Assembly (NCBI RefSeq): GCF_020536995.1
Contig: NC_068365.1
Span: 33,433,067 to 33,497,066 of the forward strand
Reading direction: 5' to 3'
Source of the DNA: Dreissena polymorpha
Taxonomy: Eukaryota > Mollusca > Bivalvia > Myida > Dreissenidae
DNA length: 64,000 nucleotides
The notes beneath the pieces were generated by a model. That model made no database searches, was not told the origin of the DNA, and saw only the letters and a program-made list of their open reading frames with translations. Positions 32,690 through 45,875 of this stretch are shown here, piece by piece. Position 1 is the first letter of the stretch. Every line of letters begins with the position of its first letter. Position numbers and translations under genes: made by a program.

Positions 32690-35600
32690 GTATAAATAAA
32701 TACTAGTAAAAGTTTTCTCTAATTATGAAAAAAATATATTTGCTTTAAAGGGGCCTTTTCACGTTTTGGTAAATTGACAAAATTGAAAAAAATTGTTTCA
32801 TATTCGCAAATTTTCGTTTTAGTTATGATGTTTGTACGGAAACCGTATTACTGAACCTTTACCATGTTCTAAAATAGCCTTTATATGCATCTTTTGACGA
32901 TTTAAAACCTTAAAATTATAAAGCGTTGCAACGCGAAACGAATGAATAATTTGGAGAGTTCTGTTGTTGTCGTTATATTTTGTGCAACTACGAGGATCGC
33001 TTATATCAAGTATAAAATACATTTGTCATTGTTTAAGGAAGGATGGCCGAGAGGTATAATGCGTAGATATTTTACTCCTGGACTCCAGGGGTCAGTGGTT
33101 CGAGTCCTGCTGAGGGTTACCTTTTTTTTCTTTTTTTAAATTTTATTCTTGATTTCGTACTGGAGCTTTTTAGATCCAATGTTTACACTTATCAATATAA
33201 AGCATTTAATGACAAACTTCAAAACATGCCAAAATCTGTGAAAATGCCTCTTTAAAGGGGTCTTTTCACGTTTTGGTAAATTGACAAAATTAAAAAAAAA
33301 ATGTTACAGATTTGCACATTTTCGTTTTAGTTATGACATTTGTGAGGGAACAGTAATACTGAACATTTGCTATGCACTAAAATAGCCATTATATGCATCT
33401 TTTGACAACTTAAAACCCCAAACATTATAAAGCGTTGCAACGCCAAACGAATTAATAATTTGGAGAGTTCTGTTGTTGTCGTTATATTTTAGGAAACTAC
33501 GAGGATTGCTTATATGTAGTATAAAATACGTCTGGTATTCTATACGGAAGGATAGTCGAGTGATCTAAGTCGTTGACTTTTTACTCCAGGACTCCAGGGG
33601 TCAGTGGTTCGTATCTCGCTGAGGGTTACCTTTTTTATGTTATTCTTGAATTTTTTCTGGAGCTTTTTATATCCAATCTTTATATTTATCAATATAAAGT
33701 TTTTAATGACAAACTTCAAAACATGCCAAAATCTGGGAAAAGGCCCCTTTAATGCAAAATCATACTTCTTTTCTGATTGTTGAGCTTTAAAGAGAAAACA
33801 AGTAAACGTCATAACAAATAACTTTAATATTCGCCTTCAATATTCCCAATACTTAGTGAATGTTGCAATGACTGTAATCAGTGTTGATGCGTAGTTGTTA
33901 ATGGTGTTGCATTTTTTGGTTATATGTATTAACAGACTGCCAAATATCCAGCTTATTCGGATGCTGAAGAAAGATTGGCAACTTACCGCGGATGGCCGTT
34001 GGTAGAACCGAACCCGAACACACTTTGTACCTTTGGATTCTTTTTCACAGGTAGCAAACGAAAATCGATTGTGGAAAACCGGTAAAACATATCGAAATGA
34101 AACAAATATATATTTGGAAAATGCATTAAAAGAAACACTCCTAGATGAGAAATTCTTTATCGCTAGTATTTAAAAAAACAATACAAGATAAAATATTAAA
34201 TAAAACATTTAAAACCCCATGAACACTAACAAATCGACGAATATTTCGGACAATATTTCGAAAAATGAAGTTAACACGTACAAAATCAATATTCCTTAAA
34301 GCAAAAGCAAATTTTAAACGCTAGATGTGGTCTCGTAACACAGATATAACAAGATACAAAATGCGTTTTGGGGGGACAATATATTCAACACATGTACACG
34401 TGCCATGTTAGTGTTAATGTGTCGTATGCATATATATCGTTGCGGGAAATTAAAATGGAATATATTGTGCCACAAAAAAATAATAACGCGATTCCTACCA
34501 AAAACGCGTTCGCGGTGACACCGCGGAAAATGAATAATTTCTAAGAGCTGTACTGTACCTCGTTAAATCAATGTTACATACAACATCTAACGCTGAATTT
34601 TTGGCTATTGTTATAAGGAACACTGATTGTCTATGGGTTAACTTTATTTTACAAAATATTTTGCGAAATATTCGTTTATTATGAGTATTTATTTTACTTA
34701 AACATTAAATGATTAATACAACGGGGTAAACGCCTTCAAACGGTCAATCCTGGGCATGGGGGTTTGAACCGATTTTGGTCAAACCTAAAGTCATTCTTAG
34801 CTCAGGATCAATCATAAGCACACGAGTGTATACAAAGTGAAACATTAACACTGAAACATTGTAATTAAAATATAAAAAGGCGATGTGTTATAATTTAATT
34901 GTTTTATGGTTAAGATACGCCAACGAAACAGAACCTAGCATCATATAGTTCACAGTTAAAAACATCATAATGCAACTCTGGAAGAAGTAATGATACAACA
35001 TTGTAAGTGTCCATTATGTAACTTGGATGTACATTGTTTCTGCAAAGTACTCAGATTCTAATCTATCATAATCAGCTGTTTTTATTTAATTGTTAAATTG
35101 TTTTGATAAATCAATTGTTTATTATGTTTAACAAATTATATTCATAAGAAAGCCAAGTATACTGACCAAAATAAATCCCTATGTTTTGTAGAAGGCTTAT
35201 CAATCACTCAACTCAATATAAAACTTAAAACCCTGATTCGACCAACGATCTCAATTATTTACTTTTGAAATGTGCTTTATTGCATATTAAAACCATATAA
35301 TTATTAAATTGCGACGTATCACTATGTTGAAATTTTATTTAATTGTAAAACCTTCTCGCAATATTCGTTTTCTGTATTACCAAATATTTATTATTTATAT
35401 AGGTCATGACTTCGACCTCGTTCGATGTTTCTGTTGTGGCATCGGTCTAAAAGACTTCTCAGACACGGACAATCCGTTGCTGGAGCACGCGAAACATTCA
35501 TCGAACTGTCCGTTTATCATCGATTATTTTGGAAACCGTGCAGCATTAGAAACATACAAGGTAGCACTCGTTATAGATGTGTCATACATGCCGAAATTAC

Positions 35601-38600
35601 GCTTGTTAACGAAAACTTCAAACCAAAGATTTTGCCGATACGGAATTGCAATGTGTGCAGGTGTATACATTCGCGACCAATTAATTAGCGACATTTATCA
35701 TGGGGCCTTTAAAAGGCTTATACCAAACGGGAAATATCCACAATCTTGTGGGAGGACATAAACCTAGGTTCAAGGGACTATTGTTCCGCTCTACTTTGAT
35801 CACAATCATCACTTCATTTATGTATGTGTCTCTTACACTTCATCGACTTAGTATAGGCAGATAGGCACGTAAAAACCTTATTATTAAAGAAGTAGTGAAC
35901 ATTATTAGCTTGTTTAATAGCCCAATTTCGTTGCAGTAATTCATACAAGGCCGGCCTTTATGTTCAAAAGAGCAAGCAGAGTATTGTCAAGAGGACGTTA
36001 CTTTCATGTACAACGACACTTTCGTCATTAAATATTTCGTGAATCCTAATAATAATATCGCCATTTAAATGACTTGATCCTAAAGTGTCAATAAGGATTT
36101 GTTGTGACACTGTGGTTAATTTGACACGCTACCACTTCACTTCTCTTGATATGAAAAGAGTGTTTGACTGTTTAGCAGTGCTTGATATGAAAAAAGACGA
36201 TTGAATTCATTCTTGAAGTGTGTTTATTTTTGTACATGCTGTAAACTAGCAAACCGGGAAAGGGCTCGGATTTTTTATCTGAATAGGGAGATTTATATTT
36301 CAGTGTCCTAGATAAGAGAAATTCATCTTATACAACAAGGGGGATTCCCTCGATTTGTAGGTGTTCTCACGTTTGTTGATGTGTATGAATACGCATTGTA
36401 ACGTTGAATAGGATTTACGAACGCATGCACTAACGTACAAACCGCCCCAACACAATACGTGACGTATCAAACATTATTGCTTATTAAACTTTATCATACA
36501 ATCATATAAAAAATTAATCAATCACACAAAAACCTAACTGTGATGCCTATCTCAAAAGAACATTTCACGAAATAATATATTTCATTTTAGCAAAGGTTTG
36601 CAACACAAGATCCTGAGGAGATAAGACGTAGGCAACGTGAACTGTATGAACGACAACAAGGTATTATCTTTCCTGATCCTTCATTCTCCATCACAATTAA
36701 GCTTTAATCGACCATAAAAATTCGTATATGAGTAAAAAAAACACCGTGTGTTTTGTAGTATGTAAAAATTTTTTTTTTTTTCTTAAGAGGGACTTGTTCA
36801 AAGATTTTTGTTTTTGTTTTAAATATCATTAAATAAATTGAACAGAACTATAATACCGAGACAAATTGTAAAATAAAAAAGTGACAGCTCGGGGTATCGA
36901 ACCAAGAACCTTTGGAAGCAAAAGCTAACTACCGCTTCACAACTCTGTGACGTAGTAAAAACGCTATGTCGATTAAAAACGTGTTTGCTGAATTATCGTT
37001 GAAAAGACATACAAACGCTTAATGTTGTTTACGACTTCGATTGATAAAATCAGTAACAGAACATATCTATTAACAATTTTCTTAGTCAGGAGTGTTTCCT
37101 TGCTTGTTTGGATAAAATGCCTATTTTCTTTTTTGAACATATGGCAAACGTTTTGCAAATGCTATTTACAAATAAACTGCGAACAAGTCTCATTAAGATA
37201 TTTGATTAGACAAAATTTAATAAGCAAACATGTAGTGTAGAACATATATTTTATGCTCTAAAATACTACTAATGTTAGGAAAATGAATATTATTAAATCA
37301 TAAACCGAAGCATATAAACGTGCAGTTATAATAAGATAAGCGTAAATCACTGGGGTTGTATCTGTGGTGTCTGATGAAACTGTCTGATGATAACGACATA
37401 ATTTCGCACAGATTGCACGTTCGGGTTCACAAAATGATTCGCGTGACAAGTTATTTATTGCCACGTTTATCTTAATACTGTTCCTGGATATGAATATACA
37501 TGTATTCATGTTAGATATTTTAGTATGATACTTAATGGCCTTAACGTGAATTGAATGACACAAGTTAAATTTCGTGGGTTGATAGACCTTCGACTTGTCC
37601 TAACTGCTCGAACCATATACTAAAATTTGTTTGCTAAAATTCTTATAATAAAACGTTAACAATCATGTTGTAACCACAGGTGGTTAGCGTGTGTCGCTAT
37701 GATATTAAGTTGTAACTTACGTTTGCCCGAGATCTTCCGCAATATCATGATAACATGAACTTTAAACAGGTAATACTTGTGTTGCCACTCAAGGTTCAAA
37801 AACACATCCGCGTTGATTAATCTCTTGGCGTTCTCATACCATATACAGATGACAATTTTTATCTAGACTTAAAGATAATATACATGAAGAATAGTTTACA
37901 AAGCCGAACGCCGAGATGACCTGGTATAAGAAGTTTAGTAAAATGATTGTGCAATGGCAAACACTTACCCCCATACATCATTTGGTACACATGGTGTTTC
38001 GATTTTAAAATAAATTCGCTTGCTTGATTTTATATAACACAAGCATACATTACAGGCAGACCAATAACAACCTACAAAGCAAAGCACGAACAATTCCGAA
38101 CGTTTGAATCTCGCTTTGGAACATTCACACACTGGCCCCAACATTTATCACAGAGACCGAAAGAGCTGGCAGATGCAGGGATGTATTACACAGGTAGTGT
38201 GAACAATTCTAAAAATGATAATCAAAAACTTGCAATAAATATCAAACAAAAATGTCATTGACTGTCTATTTGGTTATACTTACATCCATATATGCATTTT
38301 TTCTGTTGCATTTACGTAATACTGCGAGTTATATTTACGATAGTTTAATCATTGAAAGGTGTTGATGATCATTGTCGGTGCTTCGCATGTGACGGTGGTT
38401 TGAGGCACTGGGAACCAGGAGATGACCCCTGGATAGAACACTGCAGATGGTTTCCGGCCTGCGCTTATGCCCGTGAGGTCAAAGGGGACGAGTTTATCAA
38501 CCTCGTCCAACATTCTGCTGATCAGGCCCTGGAAGTATGTTTCTGTTATTGCGTACCCTATGTTTGTCATATAAATATACTTTTCTGTTCATGCTTTGCG

Positions 38601-40007
38601 TTAAACTAATAATGATTGTGTGGAGTTTTCTTGTATGAAATACAAATCCAAACATATGTAGTCGTTAAGATGTTTGTTATGACTCTTTGTTACCGTCTCT
38701 AAACTTATAAAGGGACAATTTGGAACTTACAAGCTTCATAGTGGTAATAAATCTTCGAGGGGCGGTTCTTTTTGGAGAACTGGTGCGTCTTTTAGTTGGT
38801 CGCAAATGCAAAATGAACTTCGTTACTTGATTATAGGAAAATCGTCTAGATGAATTTAACGGTGCAATGGCAGCTCCAACGATTAATCACTCAAATATTC
38901 AGCGAATAGTCGAGAAAAATCGAGATATTCTTATACAAGACATGGGGTTTCCTCTTAATGATGTGAAAAGCGCTGTTCTTGAACTGGTACAACAAGGTGA
39001 ATGGTGTTTCTGTTCTTATTCTATTGATAGACTGGCAGTTATTCTAGCAAACTTTATTTAACGTATAGTAAGTGTCTCAAACATATAATCCAAACAATTT
39101 TGCAGTGTTTAAAGTTTCATAGTTTGAAATTCTTTTTTTTAAATGATAATACAAATTATACATAAACGACTAATTGTTATCTAATGTGTGACATGACATG
39201 TAAAAACAATATATGCATTGTGCCATTCAGCCTCCGTTGACCCGGATATTGATGATATCATAACTCGTCTGGAGGTCATAAATGAGCGAAAGCAGCTCGA
39301 CCACCTATTCCAGCGCCCAACAGGACCTCCAGAACCAGGTTTGAGGCTATGACTGTTATTGCGTTGAATAACTTATCTTATGGAGATTTTATCTATACAA
39401 TCAAACCTAGTAATTTAACATCATTCAGGGTTCGCGCACTGCTATGTAGGATATAGGCGCCTATTTTCATTTAACTTAGTTAAACATGTTCTTGTAAGTT
39501 TAGTTTTGGAAGATTTTTTTTTCCGAATTATAACCATGCGAAAATACTCAATAAATCAATCGCAGTGCACCCTTTATTTAAAGAGAGGTGCAGCTTTATT
39601 GTAAGCTTTGTTAATTAAATATCACAAATTCGACGTTTTATGTTTTATCTTCTATTGCATTTTCCTTATATGCTCGATAGTTTTGATACACTGTTATAAC
39701 AGATACTATTTATATTAATAACAAAATGTTTTCTTATCCAGCTGTGTTTAACTTGTAATGTTCATTTTTAAGTTAATTCAAATTAATCTAGAACAAAATG
39801 CGAATTTACATTTCAGAAACATTATTGAAAGAGAATCAACTATTAAAAGGCTTTCTTCGATGTCATTCCTGTCACACCAACCAAGTGAACTGCTTGTTTC
39901 TACCTTGCACCCATCATAGATACTGCCTAGACTGCACACAATACATTGATAAATGCCCGGATTGTGGAAGACCGATAAAGGAGAGGATTCGAACATATAT
40001 GGCGTAA
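32076..40007 (+). CDS. IAP-B: inhibitor of apoptosis with two BIRs, UBA and RING
   Basis: Nine exons, all phase-consistent with GT-AG introns: 32076-32689, 33936-34050, 35403-35560, 36591-36660, 38056-38193, 38359-38534, 38837-38996, 39231-39338, 39817-40007. Order: unknown N-terminal region (204 codons); BIR1 (C-x2-C-x16-H-x6-C, no groove Trp); basic linker [18 protein letters not shown]2 with canonical [18 protein letters not shown], including the Trp lining the IBM-peptide groove; UBA ([36 protein letters not shown]); and RING ([18 protein letters not shown]) ending [10 protein letters not shown]. This is the cIAP/XIAP-like layout: caspase or Smac-type ligand binding, ubiquitin binding and E3 activity in the cytosol. 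The total shown is about 535 residues; at least one upstream exon with the start codon is missing. The bivalve IAP expansion is established knowledge. Confidence 0.88.
32749..33251 (+). mobile_element. TTAA-flanked element with embedded tRNA-like segment, copy 1
   Basis: It begins AGGGGCCTTTTCACGTTTTG and ends CTGTGAAAATGCCTCT, its imperfect reverse complement. TTAA lies outside at 32745-32748 and 33252-33255, as for piggyBac or Kolobok insertions. It is in an IAP-B intron. No transposase. Confidence 0.85.
33038..33121 (+). repeat. tRNA-like segment in copy 1
   Basis: GGATGGCCGAGAGGTATAAT resembles the A box of Ser/Leu-type tRNAs, and GTGGTTCGAGTCC is a good B box; a long variable-arm-like stretch lies between. 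The acceptor stem is weak, so I call it tRNA-derived, not a tRNA gene. Confidence 0.6.
33256..33748 (+). mobile_element. TTAA-flanked element with embedded tRNA-like segment, copy 2
   Basis: The same element as copy 1 in the same orientation, AGGGGTCTTTTCACG.. to ..GGGAAAAGGCCCCT. It shares the TTAA at 33252-33255 with copy 1 and has its own at 33749-33752. Its tRNA-like part (33545-33629) has a damaged B box (GGTTCGTATCTC). Confidence 0.85.
33936..34050 (+). CDS. IAP-B exon 2: first half of BIR1
   Basis: The peptide [20 protein letters not shown], then [19 protein letters not shown]. The R-x2-T/S-x3-W pattern and the FxxTG end mark the BIR N-terminal half. Acceptor TTAACAG, donor GTAGCA; 115 bp. 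Confidence 0.88.
34051..35402 (+). other. IAP-B intron between the BIR1 halves
   Basis: No recognised repeat or RNA. AT-rich. Confidence 0.7.
35403..35560 (+). CDS. IAP-B exon 3: zinc half of BIR1
   Basis: The peptide [20 protein letters not shown], then [15 protein letters not shown]. Zinc ligands C-x2-C-x16-H-x6-C are all present. The groove Trp is absent (KHSSN), as in type I BIRs that bind partners other than IBM peptides. Confidence 0.9.
36591..36660 (+). CDS. IAP-B exon 4: short charged linker
   Basis: 70 bp encoding [18 protein letters not shown] and YERQQ. Acceptor CATTTTAG, donor GTATTA. Recognised only because the phases and the flanking BIR exons fit. Confidence 0.75.
36661..38055 (+). 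other. IAP-B intron 4 with a minus-strand tRNA-like fragment
   Basis: On the minus strand about 36885-36962, GTGAAGCGGTAGTTAGC and GGTTCGATACCCC resemble degraded A and B boxes, hinting at an old SINE head. Otherwise nothing recognised. Confidence 0.4.
38056..38193 (+). CDS. IAP-B exon 5: first half of BIR2
   Basis: The peptide [20 protein letters not shown], then [20 protein letters not shown] and GMYYTG. Acceptor CATTACAG, donor GTAGTG. Confidence 0.9.
38359..38534 (+). CDS. IAP-B exon 6: zinc half of BIR2
   Basis: The peptide [20 protein letters not shown], then [15 protein letters not shown] complete canonical type II BIR with acidic residues and Trp of the peptide groove. 176 bp, the same as IAP-A exon c. 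Confidence 0.93.
38837..38996 (+). CDS. IAP-B exon 7: first half of UBA
   Basis: The peptide [20 protein letters not shown] to [20 protein letters not shown] and [12 protein letters not shown] is the UBA ubiquitin-binding loop. Acceptor TTATAG, donor GTGAAT. Confidence 0.85.
39231..39338 (+). CDS. IAP-B exon 8: second half of UBA and linker
   Basis: The peptide [20 protein letters not shown], then [15 protein letters not shown]. It fits the third UBA helix. Acceptor GCCATTCAG, donor GTTTGA. Confidence 0.82.
39817..40007 (+). CDS. IAP-B exon 9: RING finger and stop
   Basis: The peptide [39 protein letters not shown], then [18 protein letters not shown] and TAA. All eight zinc ligands of an IAP-type C3HC4 RING are present. 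Acceptor ATTTCAG. Confidence 0.93.
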
Positions 40008-41020
40008 ACATTGTACTTATTATATGGTGAATCGAAAATGAAATGCTGTATGTTTGTAAATGTTGTAAGTAACTGTTGTGTTCATGTCGTAAAAAGAAGG
40101 TTTTGGATGCATAAAACGTATAAACGTATAATGTTATGGGATTACATGATTTTTCATGGAAACTTATAGACCTTTAGTACTTCTGTTTGTCATTTATATA
40201 ACTAGGTTACAAACGTTTGAACTTCAGTGTACTTGTTAATGTTAGTATATGCAACACAATACATGCACTAAAATCAGATACAATGAGTAACACGTATAAT
40301 TAATAAGGTTATTATGTATAATACAACTGAATGGAAACGTCTTTTAACAATAATCCGTCAAATAACTATGGACGTCAGATGGTGATTAAATAAAAATTGA
40401 ACATCTTCTTTAGGGAAGGTTGATGGGTATAAATTGTACTTAAAATGACTTGGAACTATTTAAGTTTATGTTATAAGCCGGTGCGACCCGGCGCTTTGAC
40501 ATGTAGACCTCGAAATCTATATGCTTTCGACCGATAGACCGACGGAATTACGGTTCTGTAAAGCAAAAAATTGGGTCTTAAATATATAACTTTTAAAAAA
40601 AATACACGAATGCTATAATTATCCATATAAAAAGAAGTATATTTTATGTCCATTTTAAAATCACTGACATCGTTGACTGTACGTTTTCTATTGAATTCAG
40701 GTGATGGTGCAATGAAGTCTAAATCTAAGAAAAAAAGAAGAAAAGCGTGCATCTGTTTGAATATTATTTTTACAAGATGAACCTATGTGTACACCAAAGT
40801 ACAATAAATCGTGATGTGTTGTCTTTGTATCTAATGGTAAGGAGAATAACTTTATTAAACGTGAACATATTCAGGAAAATTATTCACTGCAGAAGAGTTA
40901 TGCGCAAGTTCGTTTGATTTAATTGTTGAGAATTGTATTTATTTAACATAAATTTTCATTAAAGTGTTCAAGGAAGAGGGAGTATATTGTTTGGCTGGAT
41001 GTCAGTCGGTCTTTCGGTAG
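40008..41020. other. Region downstream of IAP-B
   Basis: No gene. Candidate polyadenylation hexamers (AATAAA) occur near 40390 and 40801; which is used is unknown. Confidence 0.45.
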
Positions 41021-41790
41021 ACCAGTTCGTTACCGATCAATAACTTGTGAACGGATTGACAAATTGGCTTGAAACTTCCCGTGTAAATTGGCCATTGCCA
41101 GTAAATTAACCCTATTAAAACTAAGAGTGAAAATTGTTTCCGATCAATTACTTGTGAATGAAGGGACCGCTTGGCTTGATACTTCCCATGTGCAATGGCA
41201 TTGGACAGTAAATGGCTCCTATTGAAATTTGGGTTACTACGTCAAAGGTCACTGTCACACTAAGTGTGAAATCGTTTCCGACCAATTATTCGTCAACTGA
41301 TTCACCGATTGGTTTGATACTTCCCATGAGCATTGGCATTGGACAGTAGATGACCACTATTGAAATTCGGGTCACTATGGCAAATTTCAAAGTTACGGTC
41401 ACAATAAGTGTGATAATCGTTTCCGATCAATAACTCGTCAACGAAATGACCGATTTTTCACATGTAGATTGGCCTTGGACAGTTTATGACCCCTATTGAC
41501 ATTGACTTCACTTGTTCAAATGTCAAGGTCACTGTGACATTTAGTGTTAAATTGGTTTCCGTTCGATATTTCATCAAAGGATTGAGTGATGGGCCTCATA
41601 CTTTGCAGATGAATTGACATTGAACAGTAGATAATTCCTATTAAAATTTAGGTCAAGGATCAAAGTCACTGTGACATTGAATGTGACAATCATATCCAAT
41701 TAGCTCGTGAGCGGATTGACCGATCGGTCTGATTTTTTTCGCAGATACATTGACCTCGCACAATTTCCATGAGTAACTCTACCATGAATC
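41020..41790. repeat. Tandem array of about 130-bp units, GGTCAAAGGTCACTG type
   Basis: Five to six units with GTTTCCGATCAATAACTCGT, GATTGRCCGATTGG, TTGGACAGTAGATGACC and GTCAAAGGTCACTGTCACA in the same order. Diverged. The theme is shared with 1-545, so the two are probably the same repeat superfamily. Confidence 0.8.
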
Positions 41791-42296
41791 CACCATGGCG
41801 CCTGATACATTACAAGATGTATTGGCCTTGGTCATTCTATGACTAAATGTAGTGTCGCGTGCAAAGGAAATGCCATGGCTAAATCTCTCCGGGCAAGGTC
41901 ACACTTAGAGGCAAGTTGTGTTCAAAATATATTTACACAAGTGGATCAGATGATGGAGGCTCATATCAAAATAATGCTCACGGTTGCAGGTAACAAAAGA
42001 ATTTTCTCTTGTTGGTATGTAAGTCTACCAACATGACGTACAGATGAAGCGTTGGTTTCGTCCGGGTCCATTGATTTTTGGCAAAGTTATAGGCCTTATA
42101 CTTTTCTAAAATAGCTGCTGTGCGGCTTCAACGCACAGTGGGGGCATTGTGTTAAACAAACACAAATCTTGTTGGTTTGAGGCTTAAATAAGTCCATGAC
42201 ATTGTTAATGACTGCAAACAGTTATCGTGCGTGATGGTGAACCGTGCATTATGGCAGATTTTGTAGAACATTATTTGCAACCATCTATATGCCACT

Positions 42297-42447
42297 GGCC
42301 CCGTGTTCACAAAACGATTTTGCAATCGAAAATCGATTTTAACTGACATCGATTTTCATGTTTGCCTATCAACTACAATGGAAATCCATTTTCAATGACA
42401 AGCAAAATCGATTTTCAATTGCAAAAAATGTTTGTGAACACGGGGCC
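42297..42447. mobile_element. 151-bp MITE with GGCCCCGTGTTCACAAA ends
   Basis: GGCCCCGTGTTCACAAAACG on the left and TTTGTGAACACGGGGCC on the right form the TIRs. Inside, ATCGATTTT motifs are arranged palindromically. No clear target duplication. Confidence 0.82.
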
Positions 42448-43884
42448 TGATTTGAGCTGATATTATGCATGACTAAACCAGCGAGTAAGTAATTACGAAA
42501 GTTTCGTGTTTTAGTAGTCTATAAGATATCCATTTTTATGTCAAACATGAATGACAATACTTAACTTTTATCACGAAAAAAAAATTAAATATGCTGTGTA
42601 AATCTGACTTTAAGCCTGACGGAATTATATCTGCATTTATAAGTTAAAACTTGATATGTTTAAATACATTTAACTCATGACGTAGTTTAATCACATCGGC
42701 AACAAGTGGACTCTATTACATGCCAAATCAGAAAAGGTCTGCTATCGTGTTTTTGTACGTGTGTAAGAAAGTTTATATAAAACATTGTACTGGAAAATAC
42801 CAAATGTACTACAATATAATTGTTTATTATTGTAACAGCAATTCAATCTATCTAACAATAATACGCAGAAGTTCTATGTCCAAAAGGTATGTTTAAAAAA
42901 AAATGTATCTGAGTAATTATAATTAATGTTATATATTGATTTCTCGCTTTACATCTTTTCATTTCTTTATGTTTGTTTTATAGTACCGGTATTGTGAATG
43001 TTCACAATATGCATGTTGTAGATGTTTTTGTAATGTATGTAATGCAGTCAAGAAATACATTGAGTTCTATACAGAATACCGTTTTGCATTGTTGAAAGTC
43101 GTCTTAAGGGATGTTTATGGATATTGATTGCTTTAAATGGCATATGAAACTATTAAATTTCATGGTACAAGCCCATGCGCTCTTTATCTTTGACCTGTTG
43201 ACCTAACAGTATACAGACTTTGTTCTCTTTTCCGTACAAGTAGCATATACTATACAACACTGTATATTAAAATCGTAGATGAAAGCGTTATTTAAATATT
43301 GTGCGGAAACGAAATGGCCAACGGAAGGACCTGTCGACCGATAGAATGACAAGTGCAAAGCAATATAACCCCGCTTGTTCTGAAGGGGCGTAATTACTTT
43401 AAAGCTAAAATTCAACATTATTGAATTTTTCTGCGGCATTAAATTAAGTCTCAAATAAATTCGTTGTATTTCCGTACGCAATCAATATAATTATTCAAAG
43501 AAAACAAAACAGAAAGTATACTGTATGTTTGTTCTATTTCTCTCAAGAATTCGATTATTTTGCGATAAATATTATTTATCATTACTGCTATTAAATCTGT
43601 GTATGTATATGTTATGTCAATAATTAAATAGATACACAGATAAGTAATGAAAATTGCTCTTACTAAGTAGATTTTATGTTGACCCCTTGAATGAATATGA
43701 TAAGAGTTATAAATTCTAAATTTGAACTGTTTGTGTGGCGCATATTCTTACATGCTTAAGATATGTGTACTCTAAAACACAATAAATCGTGGTGTGATAT
43801 TGAATCATTGGTAAGACAAAAGTTAAGTTTGTATATAAGGTAAGGGATAATACATTATTAAACAAGAGATTGCCAAGAAATATG
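42448..43884. other. AT-rich intergenic DNA
   Basis: No supported gene, RNA or repeat. Confidence 0.5.
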
Positions 43885-44145
43885 GTCCCCTACCGGTGAA
43901 ACTTCACCATTGTCGGTAATTTTTTTATATTTGTTGCCATAGCAACCACAATTTTTGACGTAGGAACAAAATGAATAGACGTGCATAATCTCCATATTGC
44001 CATCTGTCCATGTTCCAAGTTTTATAAAAAAAATTAGAAGAACTTTTAAAGTTATCGCAGGATCCAGAGTGTGAGGACTGACAGACAGACAGACTGACGC
44101 ACAGAGCACAACCATAAGTCCCCTGCGGTTTCACCGGAAGGGGAC
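43885..44145. mobile_element. 261-bp inverted-repeat element with GTCCCCTACCGGTGAAAC ends
   Basis: The left end GTCCCCTACCGGTGAAAC and the reverse complement of the right end (GTCCCCTTCCGGTGAAAC) differ at one base. The interior has the GACAGACAGACAGACTGACG signature common in bivalve dispersed repeats. Confidence 0.8.
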
Positions 44146-44599
44146 AACATGTACATATTCACGAATAGTATTTTTTACTGCCATATACTTAAAGTTTATT
44201 TATTAATAATATGTTAAACAAAATGACTTATCATCAATTAAATATGCATTTTATTAATTTCAAGATTTTAGTTGACAGAACGCAAGGCTACACCAGCAAG
44301 TAAGTAATTGCAAACGTTTCTGTAGAAAAGTCTATAATAGGAAATCCGTTGATGTCAAAATTGGATGAAAGAACTAAGAAGCAAATAGTTACAATACGCT
44401 TTCCAAATCTAAATTACAGCATAAGCAAACAGTGTTTACATTTATTTATAACTTTAACTTACACACGTCAAATACATGTGCCTCAGGAGGCAGTTAAATC
44501 ACAAAGGCAAGAAGTGGAAACAGCAAAAAGCCAATAACATAAGCAAATAACTTTCCAAAAAGAGAATGTCAGCAGCGTATTTATAATCTGAAGAGATAT

Positions 44600-44785
44600 G
44601 TCGGACAGGCATTTAACCCAGTTTTATACTCGCTGAGATATCATTTGGACAAATGTTATGTCTAAATTTCAAGAAGATTTGGGAAATAAATGTGGCCTCT
44701 AAATTGTTCATAAGGTAAATGTCGACGAAGGACAAAAGATTATCACAAAAGCTCAAAATGAGCACATTGTGCTCAGGTGAGCTCA
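44600..44785. repeat. Fragment of a bivalve-type dispersed repeat ending in GAGCACATTGTGCTCAGGTG
   Basis: ATTTCAAGAAGATTTGGG, ATAAATGTGGCCTCTA and the palindromic GAGCACATTGTGCTC end match a repeat pattern I associate with bivalve genomes. A related piece lies at 52770-53160. Confidence 0.55.
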
Positions 44786-45875
44786 AAATAAATAAAAAAA
44801 TCTTATTAAATGATTGCTTCATACACATCTTTTGTAAAATAGATTATTAAAACAATTATCTCAAGATCATAAAAACTGTCTCCCGGACATGTGGGGACAA
44901 GATTATCAGGAGTAGTGAAAGTGTTTAGTGCATATGTGCTGCTATGCGCACTATTACCGGGTAATAACACTAGTGTTGGGTTGTAAATATTTCCATTGAA
45001 ATGCGTGATTTCTGTAGTGGTGAGCTTGAATCCCACTACGATCGTGAAATGAAAAATACTTCTTTGGCACTTTATTAGTTTGTTTCCATTTTTACTAGTA
45101 TATATTTGTTTTGATGAACAAACATAATCATTTTCAAACTTGTGCGTCTATATTGAGGGTAAAAAATCGCCATTCATTTTGTACATGTCCTTATCATCTT
45201 ACATAACTTAAAAATTTAAAAAAAGTTTTTCTAACTTTGTATAATATGGTTTCTGCATGCACTAGCCGGTGATGACTGGAGTAAAGCGGATCGTACATTA
45301 ACAAACACATTAATCCATGCATTTATAAAGGTAGTTTTTTTTATAAATTAATATACATAAAATCTTATGTCAATTTGAAATGCATTGAATAATTATCTAT
45401 GCAAGCATGGCAAGAAGCTGTAATGTTGAAATATTAATAAGAAGACAAATTTACCCTGTTATTTTAATTTCCGTACAACTAAATGTTTATACAAGTCTAC
45501 CAAATAAAGACAAACAATTAAATGGTAAAAAAAAATGCTGATAAAAGCAAAAGTAAAACAAATGTAGAAATTACGAACATACAAACATATGTGTATACAT
45601 GTATGTATGGTCAGATCTTAAATTTTAAAGTTTTCTTTATAAACAGAATATAAAATAGAAAACTATGTAAGATATGTCTTCAAAATACATTGTTTTTTAA
45701 AACACATTCAAAATTAACATTTTAGTTCTGAACATAAATCACGTATAATGGGAGTCATAAAAAAATCAAAATCCAAATAAAAACAATGATTATGAGTACC
45801 GCCATTAAGCAATCAGAATAACAAACTGTTAACACAATTAGTCATCAAAGTAATATGTTGCTGATAGTAATTTAA

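Noticed and set aside
33038-33121. Functional Ser/Leu tRNA gene
   Set aside because: The A and B boxes are good, but the acceptor stem does not pair and the unit is part of a repeated element.
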